The translations under genes were made by a program, and so were the position numbers. The notes below the pieces were generated by a model. That model saw only the letters and a program-made list of their open reading frames with translations. It was not told the origin of the DNA and did no database searches. DNA of 64,000 nucleotides, taken from contig DASQIH010000048.1 in the NCBI GenBank assembly GCA_035631655.1, positions 1 to 64,000 on the forward strand, read 5' to 3'. This stretch comes from Gp1-AA122 sp035631655. Lineage in GTDB: Bacteria; Acidobacteriota; Terriglobia; Terriglobales; Acidobacteriaceae. This document shows, in pieces, positions 37,701 through 45,462 of this stretch; within the stretch, counting starts at the first letter, position 1; each line of letters begins with the position of its first letter.

Positions 37701-37935
37701 AATCGATGCCCGCGATGGTCGAGAACTGTTTCTCTAGCGGCATGGCCACGGCCGAGGCCATCGTGTCCGGGTTTGCTCCGGGCAGGCTGCAGGACACCAG
37801 GATGGTCGGGAAATCCACGTTGGGCAGGTCGCTCACCGGTAACATCCGGTAGCCCATCACGCCGAATAGCAGAATGGCGATCATGACCAGGGTAGTCATG
37901 ACAGGCCGTCTAATGAAAAGCTCTGCAACGCTCAT
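34792..37935 (-). CDS. RND-family multidrug efflux pump, inner-membrane transporter (MdtC/AcrB-like)
   Basis: 1047 aa HAE1-type RND transporter. The start MSVAELFIRRPVMTTLVMIAIL is typical of MdtB/MdtC-like pumps. Two sets of six helices and two large periplasmic loops are apparent, and VDDAIVMLENIVRHME carries the proton-relay aspartates of TM4. It pumps hydrophobic compounds out through a TolC-like channel using the proton gradient. It overlaps the adaptor gene by four bases (ATGA). No TolC-type outer-membrane factor is encoded next to it, so a distant one must be used. Substrates are unknown. Confidence 0.95.
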   Translation of the reverse strand: MSVAELFIRRPVMTTLVMIAILLFGVMGYRMLPVSDLPNVDFPTILVSCSLPGANPDTMASAVAMPLEKQFSTIAGIDSMTSTSSQGSTQITLQFNLSRSLDAAAQDVQAMITKAGRDLPQNMPYPPSYQKVNPADQPILYLSLSSPTLRLSDVDEYAETLIAQRVSMINGVAQVSVYGAQKYAVHVKLDPKALASHQIGTDDVANAIANGNVNQPTGTLYGKNQAFVVQANGQLEKAADYAPLVVAYRNGAPVRLKDLGQVVDGVEVDKTASWYYDKQGGVRRAIVLAIQRQPGTNTVEVVDAIKKLLPTFRQQMPPSVDMNILYDRSVSIRDSVNDVKFTLFLALVLVILVIFLFLRNLSATAIPSLALPMSIVGTFALMYLLGYSLDNLSLMALTLSVGFVVDDAIVMLENIVRHMEMGERPMEAAFRGAKEIGFTIISMTLSLAAVFIPVLFMGGILGRLLHEFAVTITAAILVSGLVSLSLTPMLCSRFLRPAREEHHGHLYAVSERFFDGMLRVYDRTLQVTLKYRATTMLVSAVVLVATVYLFMITPKGFLPDEDTGQIFMFTEGVQGISFDSMVQHQKALNQLVMKQPWVDSFMSTAAGGNAGRMFMRLTPRKTRKPAMELVQELRPIVSQVPGITAYPQVLPPIRIGGNLTKSQYQFTLQDPDTDELYQYTPKFETKLRNDPRFRKLLQDVTSDLQIKNPQVNVEIDRDKASALGITASQIEDALNTAYSQRQVSTIYAPNNAYRVITETEDQYQLEPSLLSLLYVHSSTGQLVPLNTVAKLTYNVGPLSINHLGQLPAVTISFNLRPGVSLGDAVNAVTREAQQMLPATISTSFQGTAQAFQSSVTGLGLLLFMAILVIYIVLGILYESFIHPITILSGLPSAGFGALLTLLLFRVDLSLYAFVGIIMLVGIVKKNAIMMIDVALVKQRTSGESAHEAIYQGALLRFRPIMMTTMAALMGTLPIALGFGAGAESRRPLGLAVVGGLVFSQLLTLYITPVFYIYMESFQGWLKSLRKRKPVAAEEGVARPELVGKSAD

Positions 37936-39167
37936 GAGCGCGCTTCCCCAGTTGAAGTTGCCGGCCCACGACCGATTCCTTGCGCGGAAGGCGCATTCTT
38001 ATTCTCGCCATTAGCCGGCCCGGACTGCGGCGCCACCGCTTCTTTGATTTGAACCTTGGATCCCGGCACCAAGCGCAGCTGCCCGTCGGTGACGACACGC
38101 TCACCCGGCGTCACTCCCTTGTCAATGACGGACTGCCCCTTCGCTGTGCGATTCACAGCTACGGGGCGGGCTTCCACGGTCATGTCCGGCTTGATGACGA
38201 AGATGTACTGACCCTGCTGCCCTGTATTGACGGCCTGGGAGGGCACAACCACCGCATTGGGTTGCTGGTGGAGCGTCAGCACGACATCCACAAACTGTCC
38301 CGGCCACAGCCGCCGGTCGGTGTTAGCGAATTCGCCCTTGAGCTTGATCGTGCCGGTGGCCGGATCGACCGTGTTGTCGATGAAACTGAGCTTCCCGACC
38401 GCCGGCTTAGGATCGTTGGGAATGGAAACTTGCACGGGCAACTTGCCGGTACCCGCAAATTTCTTGATCTCGGCCAGGTACTGCTCGGGAACCGTGAAAG
38501 CAACGCGAATGGGTTCGATCTGGTTGATGTTCACCAGGGGAACGTCATTCGCTTTGATCATATTTCCCTGGTGAATCAGCAGGCTGCCAACTTTCCCATA
38601 GATGGGCGAATAGATGGAACAGTAAATCAGCTGCACGCGCGCATTTTCAACGGCCGCCTTATCGGCTTCGACAGCGGCATCGAGCGCGTCGGCGCTGGAC
38701 TGCATCTGGTCGTACTGTTCCTTGGCGACGACGCCGTCCTTCATAAGCGCCGCGTAACGCTTGGCCTGCACGTGAGCCAGTTCCGCCTGAGCCTGGTCCT
38801 TGGCTAGCGTGCTCTGCGCCTGTTTCAGCGCCGCTTCAAAAGGACGCTTGTCGAGCGTGAAAATCAGGTCGCCCTTCTTGACGTCCTGGCCTTCGCGGAA
38901 GAAAACCCCGGTCAATTCTCCGGTGATCTGAGTTTTCACTGCCACCGTGGAGTAAGCCTCGACCGAGCCGATTGCCTGAACCTGGACTGGTACATCTTTT
39001 TGCTCGACCGTCGCCGCCAATACTGGAACCACGGGAGCAGTCGGCGCGGCCGCCTTGGTACGGGAGCAGGCCGTCAGCAGGAAACCGGAGGCCAAAGCGA
39101 TACACAAGCTCAGCACCTCAATGATTCGCCGGAATGAAAGTTTATGAGTTCTGAGTGACACTGCCAT
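37932..39167 (-). CDS. RND efflux adaptor (membrane fusion protein)
   Basis: A lipoprotein-like N-terminus (LCIALASGFLLTAC-S) is followed by a barrel-sandwich/lipoyl segment (VKTQITGELTGVFFREGQDVKKGDLIFTLD), a coiled-coil hairpin (~110-180) and a beta-barrel domain (LPVQVSIPNDPKP). The adaptor joins the pump to an outer-membrane channel. An in-frame ATG at 39194 would add nine residues and increase overlap with the tetR end; ATG 39167 is chosen, but neither start has an ideal ribosome site. The C-terminal ~30 residues are low complexity. It overlaps the pump by four bases and is transcribed after tetR. Confidence 0.92.
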   Translation of the reverse strand: MAVSLRTHKLSFRRIIEVLSLCIALASGFLLTACSRTKAAAPTAPVVPVLAATVEQKDVPVQVQAIGSVEAYSTVAVKTQITGELTGVFFREGQDVKKGDLIFTLDKRPFEAALKQAQSTLAKDQAQAELAHVQAKRYAALMKDGVVAKEQYDQMQSSADALDAAVEADKAAVENARVQLIYCSIYSPIYGKVGSLLIHQGNMIKANDVPLVNINQIEPIRVAFTVPEQYLAEIKKFAGTGKLPVQVSIPNDPKPAVGKLSFIDNTVDPATGTIKLKGEFANTDRRLWPGQFVDVVLTLHQQPNAVVVPSQAVNTGQQGQYIFVIKPDMTVEARPVAVNRTAKGQSVIDKGVTPGERVVTDGQLRLVPGSKVQIKEAVAPQSGPANGENKNAPSAQGIGRGPATSTGEARS

Positions 39168-39849
39168 GCTCCTGAGTCGCGCGATGATTGCCATTATTAG
39201 ACCTGCGATGCCTTACCCCTGCCGTTGCCTTGGACGGCTGCAACATCCCCTGCAGCCAGATATCCACCAGGGTTTTACTTACTTGTTGGACGGAAAATTT
39301 CTGGAAACGTTTGCCACCGAACAACTCCTGCACCCAGGAGTGATAGATCACCATTCCCAGGAAGCCGCGGGCTGCTAATAGGGGATCAACCGCCCGAAAA
39401 GCGCCTTCACCAACTCGCCGACGGATGTACTCGGCCAGAACATCGTAATAACCGGAAATATGATTGCGAAAGAAGCGGTGGGAGAGGCGATGGTTCTCCA
39501 GGGCGCTGTAGAGCAAGAGCCGGGACAGGGTTTGATCCTTGGAGCGGCGTTCCAGGATCTCGGCGGCCAGGCCGGCCAGAACCTCAGCATCGGTGCCCCC
39601 CGCGTTGAGCCTCTCGCGCATTCGGTCTCTGGGAGAAGCTCCCCTGATCTTAGCTTGGATAACCGCCCAGTAGAGGCTTTCCTTCGACGGAAAATGCCGG
39701 AAAATCAGGGCCTCAGTAACCCCGGCATGCTCCGCAATCTGCTTGGTGGTTGTCCCTTGGAAGCCCTGTCGGGCAAACAGGCGGGTGGCGACCGTCAGGA
39801 TCTGCTCCCGTCGGCCGGCGGCGGTGAATCTCAGTTGGGCAGTGGCCAT
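39142..39849 (-). CDS. TetR-family repressor of the efflux operon
   Basis: 235 aa with an N-terminal helix-turn-helix (RREQILTVATRLFARQGFQGTTTKQIAEHAGVTEALIFRHFPSKE, residues ~14-58) and an all-helical ligand-binding domain. It is the first gene of a tetR-adaptor-pump operon, and its 3' end overlaps the adaptor start. A perfect inverted repeat overlaps its predicted -10. It likely represses the whole operon until a pump substrate binds. The final ~25 residues (SKATAGVRHRRSNNGNHR) look like a read-through tail. Confidence 0.92.
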   Translation of the reverse strand: MATAQLRFTAAGRREQILTVATRLFARQGFQGTTTKQIAEHAGVTEALIFRHFPSKESLYWAVIQAKIRGASPRDRMRERLNAGGTDAEVLAGLAAEILERRSKDQTLSRLLLYSALENHRLSHRFFRNHISGYYDVLAEYIRRRVGEGAFRAVDPLLAARGFLGMVIYHSWVQELFGGKRFQKFSVQQVSKTLVDIWLQGMLQPSKATAGVRHRRSNNGNHRATQEHGSVTQNS

Positions 39850-39866
39850 GCCGGTAAGGAAATACT

Positions 39867-39901
39867 AAGTAAGTAAACACTTACTTGTACTCTTTTGTCA
39901 A
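39867..39901 (-). promoter_or_regulatory. tetR promoter with palindromic operator
   Basis: On the minus strand TTGACA (39901-39896) and TTTACT (39877-39872) form a promoter with an 18-base spacer. The perfect palindrome AAGTAAGT (39867-39874) / ACTTACTT (39879-39886), with a 4-base spacer, overlaps the -10 element. This layout fits autorepression by the TetR protein that starts at 39849. Confidence 0.65.
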
Positions 39902-39937
39902 CCGGTGCTTGCGCGGCAAGTCACCTGCGGTTTTGTA

Positions 39938-39991
39938 GTGTGGGGTCGTTCTTCGACCCGACCAGGGCGGGTCGGAGACCCGCCTCCACAC
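39938..39991. repeat. Palindromic repeat with GTGTGG/CCACAC ends (copy 1)
   Basis: A 54-bp element with terminal GTGTGG/CCACAC and internal GGCGGGTC-type stems. Its reverse strand matches the start of the element at 55178-55228 at 24 of 26 positions. It lies between the tetR promoter and the 3' end of the peptidase gene, where it could end peptidase transcription. Confidence 0.7.
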
Positions 39992-40005
39992 GGTGCGGCT
40001 GCGCA

Positions 40006-42234
40006 TTAATGATTCAGCGGCGGACTGGCAAACGTGACGCCGAGCTGGTCGAACAGGAATGCCCAATTGAAAGTTTCCATGGCAATCTGCTGGTCCTCGC
40101 CGGCGCCGATGCCGCCGTGTCCGGCGTCCGAAAAACTGAGGAGCAGGACCGGTTTACCCGAAGCGGTCGCCGCCTGCAATCGGGCGGCGAACTTCCGCGA
40201 ATGCCAGGGATCGACACGCAGGTCGTTTTCCCCTACGGTTAACAAAACGGCCGGATATTTTGTGCCGTCCTTAACATGCTGATAGGGCGAGTAGGCATAG
40301 AGCGCCCGGAACTGCTCGGGGTCGCGCACCGAGCCGTACTCGGTAACATTGAACTGCCCATTCTGGGTGGTCTCAAAGCGCAGCATGTCGTAGAGGCCGG
40401 CGACCGAGACCACGGCCCGAAACAAATCCGGCCGCTGCGTGAGCACCGCGCCCATCAGCAAGCCGCCGTTGCTGCCGCCCTCTATTCCTAGTTTCTGGGG
40501 ATTTGTGTACTTCGCCTGGATCAGGTGCTCAGCGGAAGCAATGAAATCGTCGAAAACATGTTGCTTGTTGGTCAGCATTCCCGCCTTATGCCATTCCTCG
40601 CCGAACTCGGCGCCGCCCCGCAGGTTGGCAATCGCGTATACGCCGCCTGCATCCAGCCACATGCGTAGTGACGGATCGAAACCGGGAGTCATGCTTATGC
40701 CGAATCCGCCATAGCCGGTGAGCAGGGTCGGATGGCTTCCATCTAACGGGATGCCTTTCTTGCGAATGATATTGATGGGAACTTTGGTTCCATCCTGGGA
40801 GACCGCGAACTCGCGCACCACTTCGACATCGCTGAAGTCCACGGGCGAGCTTGAACGCAGGGCAGTGACCGTGGTCTTGTTCTGCTGCGGATCGACGACG
40901 TACCAGGCTCCGGGCTTGATGTAACTGCTATTGCGAAAGAGCAGTTCCCCATTCTCGAGTCGCAGCAGTTGGGAAACCGCCGAGACCGGTTCAATGGGCA
41001 CTAGTCCCAGCGGCTTGCCTGCATGGTCGAATAAGCGAATTTGAGTCGGGCCACCAATAACATCCACTAGGTACAGGCGATCGCGGGTCGCCGCGAAATT
41101 GGCAGGAAAGCCGGATAGCGCGAACCCAAACCCCTGAATAACCGCTTCACTCTCGGGGACAATCACGGTTGCCTTTTTCAGGTCCGGCGTCGTCAGGGAA
41201 AGACGCAGCATTTTCCCCCGCGGCGCGCCATCGCGCGAGACCAGGTAAAGAACATCGTCGGCGCCGAAAGCCGCCGCGCTGATCTGATCGGCGAACTGAG
41301 TCAGTTGCTTCCACTTCCCTTCCGGGCCGAGCAGGAAATGTTCGTACTCCCCGCCGTCGCCGTTGGCCACGATGGCGAGCAGGTACTTGCCATCGTCGCT
41401 GGTTGATAGGGAGATCTCCGCGATGCGCGGGAAATTCTTCCCGAGAACGTAGCTGTCGTGATCGGAGGGCGTCCCCAGTTTGTGAAAATAAATCTGCTGG
41501 TAGAAGTTGATGTCCTGGGGCGGACGCTCACCCTGGTGGGGATAGCGCGTGTAGTAGAAGCCGGAAGCATCTGCATTCCAGGCCACGCTGCCCCCGGCGG
41601 TAGGGAAATTCACTCGCGGTACAACGTCGGGTTGAGCCTTACCGGTAGCTACGTCGTAAACGTGTACATTGCCGGCTTCGCTGCCACCTTCGGCAAGGCA
41701 CACGGCGATCTGCTTACCGTCCAGGGAAGGAGCGTAAAACTGAATTGCGGTATGGCCGCTGGGGTCGATGCTGGTGGGATCTAAGACCACGTGCTCAGAT
41801 GCCGGGTCATCGGGAGACTTCAACGTAACCAGCATGGCTTGCTGCTTGCCGGGTTGCCACTTCAAAGCGAACAGCAGGCCGCCCGCCGCCTGCAATCCGT
41901 AGTGCGTTGCGGATTGCCGTTTTTCGAGTTGTTCCAGCCAGTCGTAGATTTTCGTGCGATCCGGAAGCGAATCCAAGTAAGCCTGGGTGCGGGTGTTCTG
42001 GGCCTCGACCCAGGTGCGTACCTCTGGATCGTTGTTGTTCTCCAGCCAGCGGTAGTCGTCGACCACCTTAACGTCTTGATACTCGTCCCTGACCGGCCTC
42101 TTGGCTGTTGACGGCGCAGCCGCAATCACCGAAATCCGCGGCTCGGCCGCCGATTGTGCGGGGGGCGCTACTGGCTGTTGGGCACGGCTGGAAATCGAGA
42201 AAACAACAAAAAGAAAAAGGGCGAGACGTTTCAT
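40006..42234 (-). CDS. Exported S9-family prolyl oligopeptidase
   Basis: 742 aa from ATG 42234, giving signal peptide MKRLALFLFVVFSISSRAQQ. A seven-bladed propeller domain (~100-440) precedes an alpha/beta-hydrolase domain with nucleophile S588 in GGSNGG, Asp in TVGENDLRVDPWHS and His in SDAGHGG. These enzymes cleave short proline-containing peptides. The signal peptide suggests a periplasmic or secreted role in peptide nutrition. The frame reaches upstream to 42333 but without a sensible N-terminus. It is a standalone gene. Confidence 0.93.
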   Translation of the reverse strand: MKRLALFLFVVFSISSRAQQPVAPPAQSAAEPRISVIAAAPSTAKRPVRDEYQDVKVVDDYRWLENNNDPEVRTWVEAQNTRTQAYLDSLPDRTKIYDWLEQLEKRQSATHYGLQAAGGLLFALKWQPGKQQAMLVTLKSPDDPASEHVVLDPTSIDPSGHTAIQFYAPSLDGKQIAVCLAEGGSEAGNVHVYDVATGKAQPDVVPRVNFPTAGGSVAWNADASGFYYTRYPHQGERPPQDINFYQQIYFHKLGTPSDHDSYVLGKNFPRIAEISLSTSDDGKYLLAIVANGDGGEYEHFLLGPEGKWKQLTQFADQISAAAFGADDVLYLVSRDGAPRGKMLRLSLTTPDLKKATVIVPESEAVIQGFGFALSGFPANFAATRDRLYLVDVIGGPTQIRLFDHAGKPLGLVPIEPVSAVSQLLRLENGELLFRNSSYIKPGAWYVVDPQQNKTTVTALRSSSPVDFSDVEVVREFAVSQDGTKVPINIIRKKGIPLDGSHPTLLTGYGGFGISMTPGFDPSLRMWLDAGGVYAIANLRGGAEFGEEWHKAGMLTNKQHVFDDFIASAEHLIQAKYTNPQKLGIEGGSNGGLLMGAVLTQRPDLFRAVVSVAGLYDMLRFETTQNGQFNVTEYGSVRDPEQFRALYAYSPYQHVKDGTKYPAVLLTVGENDLRVDPWHSRKFAARLQAATASGKPVLLLSFSDAGHGGIGAGEDQQIAMETFNWAFLFDQLGVTFASPPLNH

Positions 42235-42476
42235 CGGCTTAATCCCTGGCAAATGAGAAGTCCTTTCCACCTGCTTCGTAAGATGCGAATCGATGCAGCG
42301 CTCGATCCTACGCTGGTTGGCCGGTCCGGGCAAACTGCTGTCGCAGCGTATGTTCCGTGCATTACGAAAGGTCTATACCATGCCGCATCTGGGCATGACG
42401 GACTGGCCTCGATAGACTAGGTGAATCAGAGCCTCTCCCCGTGGCTCTGCTGCGCGATCCGAGGTCTTACTTTCCT

Positions 42477-43133
42477 ATGCACCTACACTGGCTTTATCAG
42501 CTTTATCAGTACAGCGTCCCGTTTTCTGCACTCTTGGCGTACATCCCGTTAGTCGCAACCGTGGTCACCTGCATCCTCAGCCTGGTGCTGGCGCGCGCCA
42601 CTTTGCGGTACGCAGAGGCTACCGATAAGAGTCTGGCGCTGGCGCACGAAGAATATGAGCGCGAATGGTCGCCCGAGTTACATATCAAGTTGGAAAGGGT
42701 TTCCGCCAGCGAAGCGAAAATCGTAATCACGAATCTGGCCAAGATTTCCGTTCTGCTCCAATTGGTGCAGCTGCGCAGACCGTCGCAGGGCGTGCCCTTT
42801 GGGAGATATTTTCTCAACGATCCACTGGTGGGCGGCATGACCTGGACCGACAAGATCGGACAACGGCTCATCGCCGGTATGGGAGACGATTTCGAAGGCC
42901 AAATCGCTGCCTCGGTGACCTTCTATGCCTCGGGGCGCCTGTTCCGCACTGACTGGTTCCGCTTTCAAATCAAGATCAGTAACGGCAATATCTTCCAACT
43001 TGAGCCGGTTAACATCGCCGCGCGCCGCGTGCAGGTACTCGAGAAGAAAGACACGCCGGAAGAGTTCCGACGCGAATTGGTAAGAGATGTGACCGGAGAA
43101 CTGGTCGAGAGCAGCACCAACGGGAAGTCTTAA
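42477..43133 (+). CDS. Hypothetical single-span membrane protein
   Basis: 218 aa with one N-terminal membrane helix (LLAYIPLVATVVTCILSLVLA) followed by a soluble region with beta-strand-like character (ELHIKLERVSASEAKIVITNLAKISVLLQLVQL). An in-frame GTG at 42441 would add 12 residues. No known motif. The soluble part follows a cytoplasm-facing basic segment, so it is probably cytoplasmic. It converges on the CPBP-like gene. Function unknown. Confidence 0.6.
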   Translation: MHLHWLYQLYQYSVPFSALLAYIPLVATVVTCILSLVLARATLRYAEATDKSLALAHEEYEREWSPELHIKLERVSASEAKIVITNLAKISVLLQLVQLRRPSQGVPFGRYFLNDPLVGGMTWTDKIGQRLIAGMGDDFEGQIAASVTFYASGRLFRTDWFRFQIKISNGNIFQLEPVNIAARRVQVLEKKDTPEEFRRELVRDVTGELVESSTNGKS

Positions 43134-43152
43134 CTCGACTGATTCACTCTTA

Positions 43153-43872
43153 CTATGAGTGCAGATATCCGATTCCCACTCGCATGTGCCGCAGCAGCAC
43201 GACTGAGAGCGCTTCAGCGACGGCAAAGCCCAGCAAGGCATGCGCGGCGCCCAGCGGGTACAGGTTGCGATATCGCCGAAACAGTTCACAGAAAAACAAT
43301 CCACCAAACAGCGTTGCCGGAACCAGCCAGGGATTAGGGATATGGGCAGCTGAGAACAACAGTGCTGTAGCCAGCACCGCAAGCCGGCTGTTCCCGAGTG
43401 CAACCTCAAGGCGTTTGTAGAAGAAGATCTGCAACAGAAACTGCTGGACCAGCGCCCACGCGGCGTACAGATCAGGATTCTGCAGTGGCGGCCACGTGGG
43501 ATGCCGCGGGTCCCAGGTGCCGGCCATCCAACCTGCCAAGAGAATGCCGCTGGCCAGGATGGCCGCCAAAGTCAGCGTCCACAAGCTGCCCTTTAGGGGC
43601 GGAACGTCCAGGCCGAGTTCATTGAGCGACGGTTTTCTTCGGAAAACGAAAATCAGAGCACATGCGGTGGCGAGTACCGTCCAAAGAAGCTTCGTGATGT
43701 CCTCTGTCCAGATAGCAGCTTCAATCAGACCGTAAACGATCGCCACTTCCGTCCAGGCAGTCTTGGCCAGGAGCGGAGTGGCTTCTGTGATTGGCGGCTT
43801 CCCTGTTTCTTCAAGAGAGGGCCCTGGCTCGATTAACTGGGTGTGGGGAAAACTTTTCGACTCCGAGGACAT
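43153..43872 (-). CDS. CPBP/CAAX-like intramembrane protein lacking the catalytic glutamates
   Basis: 239 aa from ATG 43872; upstream in-frame starts would overlap the divergent NDH-2 gene. About seven membrane helices. The C-terminal motifs FSAAHIPNP and LYPLGAAHALLG keep the two histidines of the CPBP (Abi) intramembrane protease family. The expected EExxxR motif is replaced by QQFLLQIFFYKR, so the catalytic Glu pair seems missing. It may be an inactive homologue or a subfamily with different chemistry. Confidence 0.7.
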   Translation of the reverse strand: MSSESKSFPHTQLIEPGPSLEETGKPPITEATPLLAKTAWTEVAIVYGLIEAAIWTEDITKLLWTVLATACALIFVFRRKPSLNELGLDVPPLKGSLWTLTLAAILASGILLAGWMAGTWDPRHPTWPPLQNPDLYAAWALVQQFLLQIFFYKRLEVALGNSRLAVLATALLFSAAHIPNPWLVPATLFGGLFFCELFRRYRNLYPLGAAHALLGFAVAEALSVVLLRHMRVGIGYLHS

Positions 43873-43897
43873 TCCTTGAATCTTATAAAGTGTTCTC

Positions 43898-45238
43898 ATG
43901 AACGGCAAGAGCACACCCCACGTGGTGATTATCGGAGGCGGCTTTGGAGGACTCACTGCAGCCCGTTCCCTGGCCCGTCAGCCGGTGCGCATCACGCTCA
44001 TCGATCGCAAGAACCATCACACGTTTCAGCCCCTGCTCTATCAGGTAGCCACCGCGGGCTTGTCGCCGGGAGAAATTGCCGCACCGATTCGTTGGATCTT
44101 GCGCGGACATGCCAATGTGCAGGTCCTTCTGGGAGAGGTCACAGACTTTGACTTGGCAGCGCGCATCGTCAAGCTGGCGGATATGCAGATGGCCTACGAC
44201 TACCTGATCGTGGCCGCCGGGGCAACGCACTCCTATTTTGGACACGACGAATGGGAACCGCTGGCGCCCGGTCTGAAGACCATCGAAGACGCCATCGAGA
44301 TCCGCCGGCGCGTGTTGCTAGCCTTCGAGTTGGCGGAGCGGCAGGCTGCCCAAGGCGGCGAGCAGATGCCCCTGAACTTCGTGGTGATCGGTGCCGGCCC
44401 CACCGGAGTGGAACTGGCCGGCACGCTGGCCGAGATCTCACGCCGTGCGCTGGCCAACGAATTTCGGTCCATTGATCCCAAGAGCACGCGAATTTTGCTC
44501 TTAGAAGGCGGACCGCGAATTCTGCCTGCCTATCCCGAGGATCTTTCCCGCAGCGCTGAAGAACAATTACGCCGCCTGGGAGTGGACGTGCAGGATTCGA
44601 CGATGGTGACGGCTGTCGAGCCTGATGCCGTTCACGTTGGCGACAAACGATTGCCTGCCGCAGTCATTCTGTGGGCCGCCGGAGTAGCCGCCTCACCTTT
44701 GGGAAAGAAACTGGGCGCGTCAGTCGATCGCGCTGGACGCGTGCTCGTGCAGCCCGACTTGAGTATTCCTGGTCATCCGGAGGTGTTTGTCATTGGCGAT
44801 CTTGCCGCCCTGAAAGATGCGGCGGGCAAGCCGCTTCCGGGACTTGCCCCCGTAGCCATGCAGCAGGGACACGCTGTGGCGGCGAACGTCGCGCGAGATT
44901 TTATGGGCGAGCCGCGGGAAGCTTTCCACTATCGGGACCGAGGGAGCCTGGCGACCATCGGACGCGCGGCGGCCGTCGCGCAGTTCGGAAAAGTACATTT
45001 ATCCGGATACCTGGCCTGGCTTTCATGGCTTTTCATTCACATCTTGTTCCTCATCGGTTTTCGCAACCGGCTGATTGTGATGATTCAGTGGGCCTGGTCG
45101 TATCTGACTTACGAACGCGGCGCGCGGCTGATTACAGGCGATGCACGGCTGCCCAGTTGGACGAAGACCCACCCGGAAGCACCAGTTACTGGCGAAAAGA
45201 CTGGCTCCTCGGAAGCGTCGAAAACGGCGGCTGACTGA
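43898..45238 (+). CDS. ndh: Type II NADH dehydrogenase (NDH-2)
   Basis: 446 aa flavoprotein oxidising NADH and reducing quinone without proton pumping. FAD motif GGGFGGLTAARSLA near residue 14, second dinucleotide motif GAGPTGVELAGTLAE near residue 170, and the flavin-binding AVIGDLAALKD / GLAPVAMQQGHAVA region. A hydrophobic C-terminal stretch (LAWLSWLFIHILFLIGFRNRLIVMI) anchors it to the membrane. It is divergent from the CPBP-like gene with a 25-bp gap. Confidence 0.92.
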   Translation: MNGKSTPHVVIIGGGFGGLTAARSLARQPVRITLIDRKNHHTFQPLLYQVATAGLSPGEIAAPIRWILRGHANVQVLLGEVTDFDLAARIVKLADMQMAYDYLIVAAGATHSYFGHDEWEPLAPGLKTIEDAIEIRRRVLLAFELAERQAAQGGEQMPLNFVVIGAGPTGVELAGTLAEISRRALANEFRSIDPKSTRILLLEGGPRILPAYPEDLSRSAEEQLRRLGVDVQDSTMVTAVEPDAVHVGDKRLPAAVILWAAGVAASPLGKKLGASVDRAGRVLVQPDLSIPGHPEVFVIGDLAALKDAAGKPLPGLAPVAMQQGHAVAANVARDFMGEPREAFHYRDRGSLATIGRAAAVAQFGKVHLSGYLAWLSWLFIHILFLIGFRNRLIVMIQWAWSYLTYERGARLITGDARLPSWTKTHPEAPVTGEKTGSSEASKTAAD

Positions 45239-45462
45239 TCAGAATTCTCCCAGACCTCAAGCTTGCCTATGGCGGCGCTGGCATGCCTTTCATGGGAGCT
45301 CTTTTTATGCTGGCGCAGTCGATTTGAGAGACAATAAAAGTGACAGGGCTGTCGAGAGTGTGGACGGACTCTGCAACTGGAGCCCTCCAACCGCTCGGCG
45401 CGTCCTCTGAAGCTCACCATCGCAGCCAAGCTCGCGGAGAAAGCGCAGCCACTGCCTAACCG

